7,125 bases of DNA from Draconibacterium orientale (GTDB lineage Bacteria > Bacteroidota > Bacteroidia > Bacteroidales > UBA1556): contig DZDC01000115.1 in assembly GCA_022736595.1 (NCBI GenBank), positions 1 through 7,125 on the forward strand, written 5' to 3'. Shown piece after piece: positions 5,870 to 7,125 of the stretch; the stretch's first letter is position 1; each line of letters begins with the position of its first letter. A program made the translations under genes and the position numbers. Below the pieces are notes generated by a model. The model saw only the letters and a program-made list of their open reading frames with translations. It had not been told where the DNA came from and searched no databases.

Positions 5870-7125
5870 ATGAACATAAAAACTTATTTATCAAAGTTTT
5901 ATAACCATTCTATTTTAAACAAAGCAATAACTTTTATCATTGCCTTGTTTGTGTTAGTGCAAGTTTCAATTTTTATATTTAGAGGCCCCATCGCCAACCA
6001 TTTAATACAAAATAAAGCCAGCCATTTTAATACTAAACATAATGCAGAGTTGCATATTGGGCAAATCAAATTTCATGGTTTGGCCGGAGTTGAAATCCAA
6101 GATATTTTTCTAAAAGAAAACCACAAAGACACTTTACTTAAAATACAAAGTACTTACGCACGCGTCAATTTTTTTAAGTTACTCATTTTCAAGGTGAGCC
6201 TTATCGACTTTAAGCTTGAGAACACCTATTTACACCTTGTAAGAAAAAACAATAGCGATAATTATTCTGGGCTTATTTCTTCGGAAGAGAAAAATGAAGA
6301 CACCATAAAAACTACCACTAATCGCAGTTTTGAAGATCAAGCCAATTCGCTTCTTGCAGCAATGTTCGACCTACTTCCTTCCGACATTTTGATAAAAAAC
6401 CTACATATTTCAGCCGATTTAGGTAGCTATCAACTTGCAATGCAACTTGACGAATTCAAAGTAATCGATCACAATTTTAAAACTCAAATTCAAATCAATG
6501 AAAGCGGTTCCCACCAAAAATGGTGGATTGAAGGCACCTTAAATCCCTCCGAAAATCATATTTCAGGCAAATGGTTCTCGAATGATACCAATAAAGTGCG
6601 CATCCCTTATTTGCTCTATAAATTCAAAACAAAGTTGGCTTTCGATACCATGTATTACAGTTTCTCGCAAGAAAAAGGGCCAAACTCAGCCATTTCTGTT
6701 CGTGGTGATGCCGAAATCAATGGACTTGTGGTCGATAATCGCCGTATTTCAACTGAAGAAGTGCTATTGAATCGAGGCAAATTTCATTACATGCTCCATG
6801 TGAATGACAATACCATAGAGTTAGATAGCAATTCTGTGGTGGAGTTTAACCAACTTGTTTTCAATCCTTATCTTCGCTACAGCAAGCTACCCGAACCCAT
6901 TTTCGAGTTTAGCATTCATAAACCTTGGTTCGAAGCTCAGCAGCTTTTCAGCTCCCTGCCCAAAGGTCTTTTTGATAATTTGGAGGGTATGAAGGTAAAA
7001 GGCCAGCTCAAATACAGCCTGATTTTGCAAATAAATTTCAACCATTTAGACAGTTTGCGATTTGAATCGGAAATGAAACAAAAAGATTTTAGCATTGTTA
7101 ATTATGGTAAAACCGATTTAAGAAA
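5870..7125 (+). CDS. AsmA-like membrane-anchored protein, probable N-terminal part of a transglycosylase-domain protein (cut by window edge)
   Basis: An uninterrupted frame of 418 complete codons runs to the window end, so the C-terminus is missing. An in-frame TAA at 5858-5860 fixes the ATG at 5870. A single hydrophobic anchor covers about residues 19-38, and the remainder should be periplasmic. It is rich in alternating beta strands with AsmA/TamB-like phrases: IKFHGLAGVEIQDIFLK (66-82), the hydrophobic stretch FFKLLIFKVSLIDFKLENTYLHL cut as 101-123, then LLPSDILIKNLHISADL (168-184), WWIEGTLNP (218-226), FNPYLRY (331-337) and SSLPKGLFDNLEGMKVKG (361-378). From memory this order matches Bacteroidota proteins in which an AsmA-like region precedes a GT51 peptidoglycan glycosyltransferase domain, with the GT51 part starting soon after TDLR (415-418). 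That catalytic part is not visible, so a plain AsmA-family protein remains possible. It is divergent from the murein peptidase gene. Confidence 0.8.
   Translation, partial: MNIKTYLSKFYNHSILNKAITFIIALFVLVQVSIFIFRGPIANHLIQNKASHFNTKHNAELHIGQIKFHGLAGVEIQDIFLKENHKDTLLKIQSTYARVNFFKLLIFKVSLIDFKLENTYLHLVRKNNSDNYSGLISSEEKNEDTIKTTTNRSFEDQANSLLAAMFDLLPSDILIKNLHISADLGSYQLAMQLDEFKVIDHNFKTQIQINESGSHQKWWIEGTLNPSENHISGKWFSNDTNKVRIPYLLYKFKTKLAFDTMYYSFSQEKGPNSAISVRGDAEINGLVVDNRRISTEEVLLNRGKFHYMLHVNDNTIELDSNSVVEFNQLVFNPYLRYSKLPEPIFEFSIHKPWFEAQQLFSSLPKGLFDNLEGMKVKGQLKYSLILQINFNHLDSLRFESEMKQKDFSIVNYGKTDLR

Noticed and set aside
6582..6770. A 62-codon frame within the AsmA-like gene
   Set aside because: It overlaps, in another frame, a continuous 418-codon frame with family-like beta-strand patterns; a shadow.
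1..7125. CRISPR arrays, tRNA/rRNA genes, transposases, phage, toxin-antitoxin or defence genes
   Set aside because: I looked for regularly spaced repeats, tRNA-like cloverleaf signatures and mobile-element proteins and saw none; the window reads as an ordinary chromosomal region.

Overview
The window looks like a chromosomal, mostly housekeeping stretch of a Bacteroidota genome (Cytophagales or a relative is my best guess). The grounds are AT-rich DNA, no recognisable Shine-Dalgarno sequences, promoter elements of the Bacteroidota type (TAnnTTTG) ahead of four transcription units, and protein types I associate with this phylum: a cytosolic SH3 + NlpC/P60 peptidase, an AsmA-like protein of the type that usually carries a transglycosylase domain, and a voltage-gated channel with a zinc-ribbon tail. 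The taxonomic call rests on recalled family patterns and not on a database search.

Layout, left to right. (1) Rightward unit: folP (dihydropteroate synthase, folate synthesis) from 91, followed 11 bp later by a six-helix voltage-gated K+ channel gene. (2) trxA, a thioredoxin, with its own well-formed promoter. (3) An 84-bp element (2204-2287) that can fold as a 13-bp closing stem around two smaller hairpins and ends in a T7 run 9 nt before the next start codon. (4) A DUF58 / vWA-like protein gene standing without its usual MoxR ATPase partner. (5) Convergent to these, a leftward operon: an NlpC/P60 gamma-D-glutamyl peptidase gene starting at 5695, then after 3 nt an ArnT/PMT-type membrane glycosyltransferase (GT83-like) gene. 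The latter is broken by an in-frame TAG and by a +1 frameshift, so it reads as a pseudogene. (6) A 174-bp divergent intergenic region with promoter-like elements in both directions and a hairpin in the middle. (7) From 5870 to the window edge, a long open frame encoding an inner-membrane-anchored AsmA-like protein. It matches my memory of the N-terminal part of Bacteroidota 'transglycosylase domain-containing' proteins; the catalytic part would lie beyond the window.

Several genes are connected to the cell envelope: the peptidase (murein recycling), the dead glycosyltransferase (lipid-linked sugar transfer), the AsmA-like protein (possible glycan synthesis) and the channel. There are no tRNA or rRNA genes, CRISPR arrays, transposases or phage genes. 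I see no defence or mobile system. The features that most deserve a second look are the branched inverted-repeat element between trxA and the DUF58 gene and the doubly damaged glycosyltransferase.
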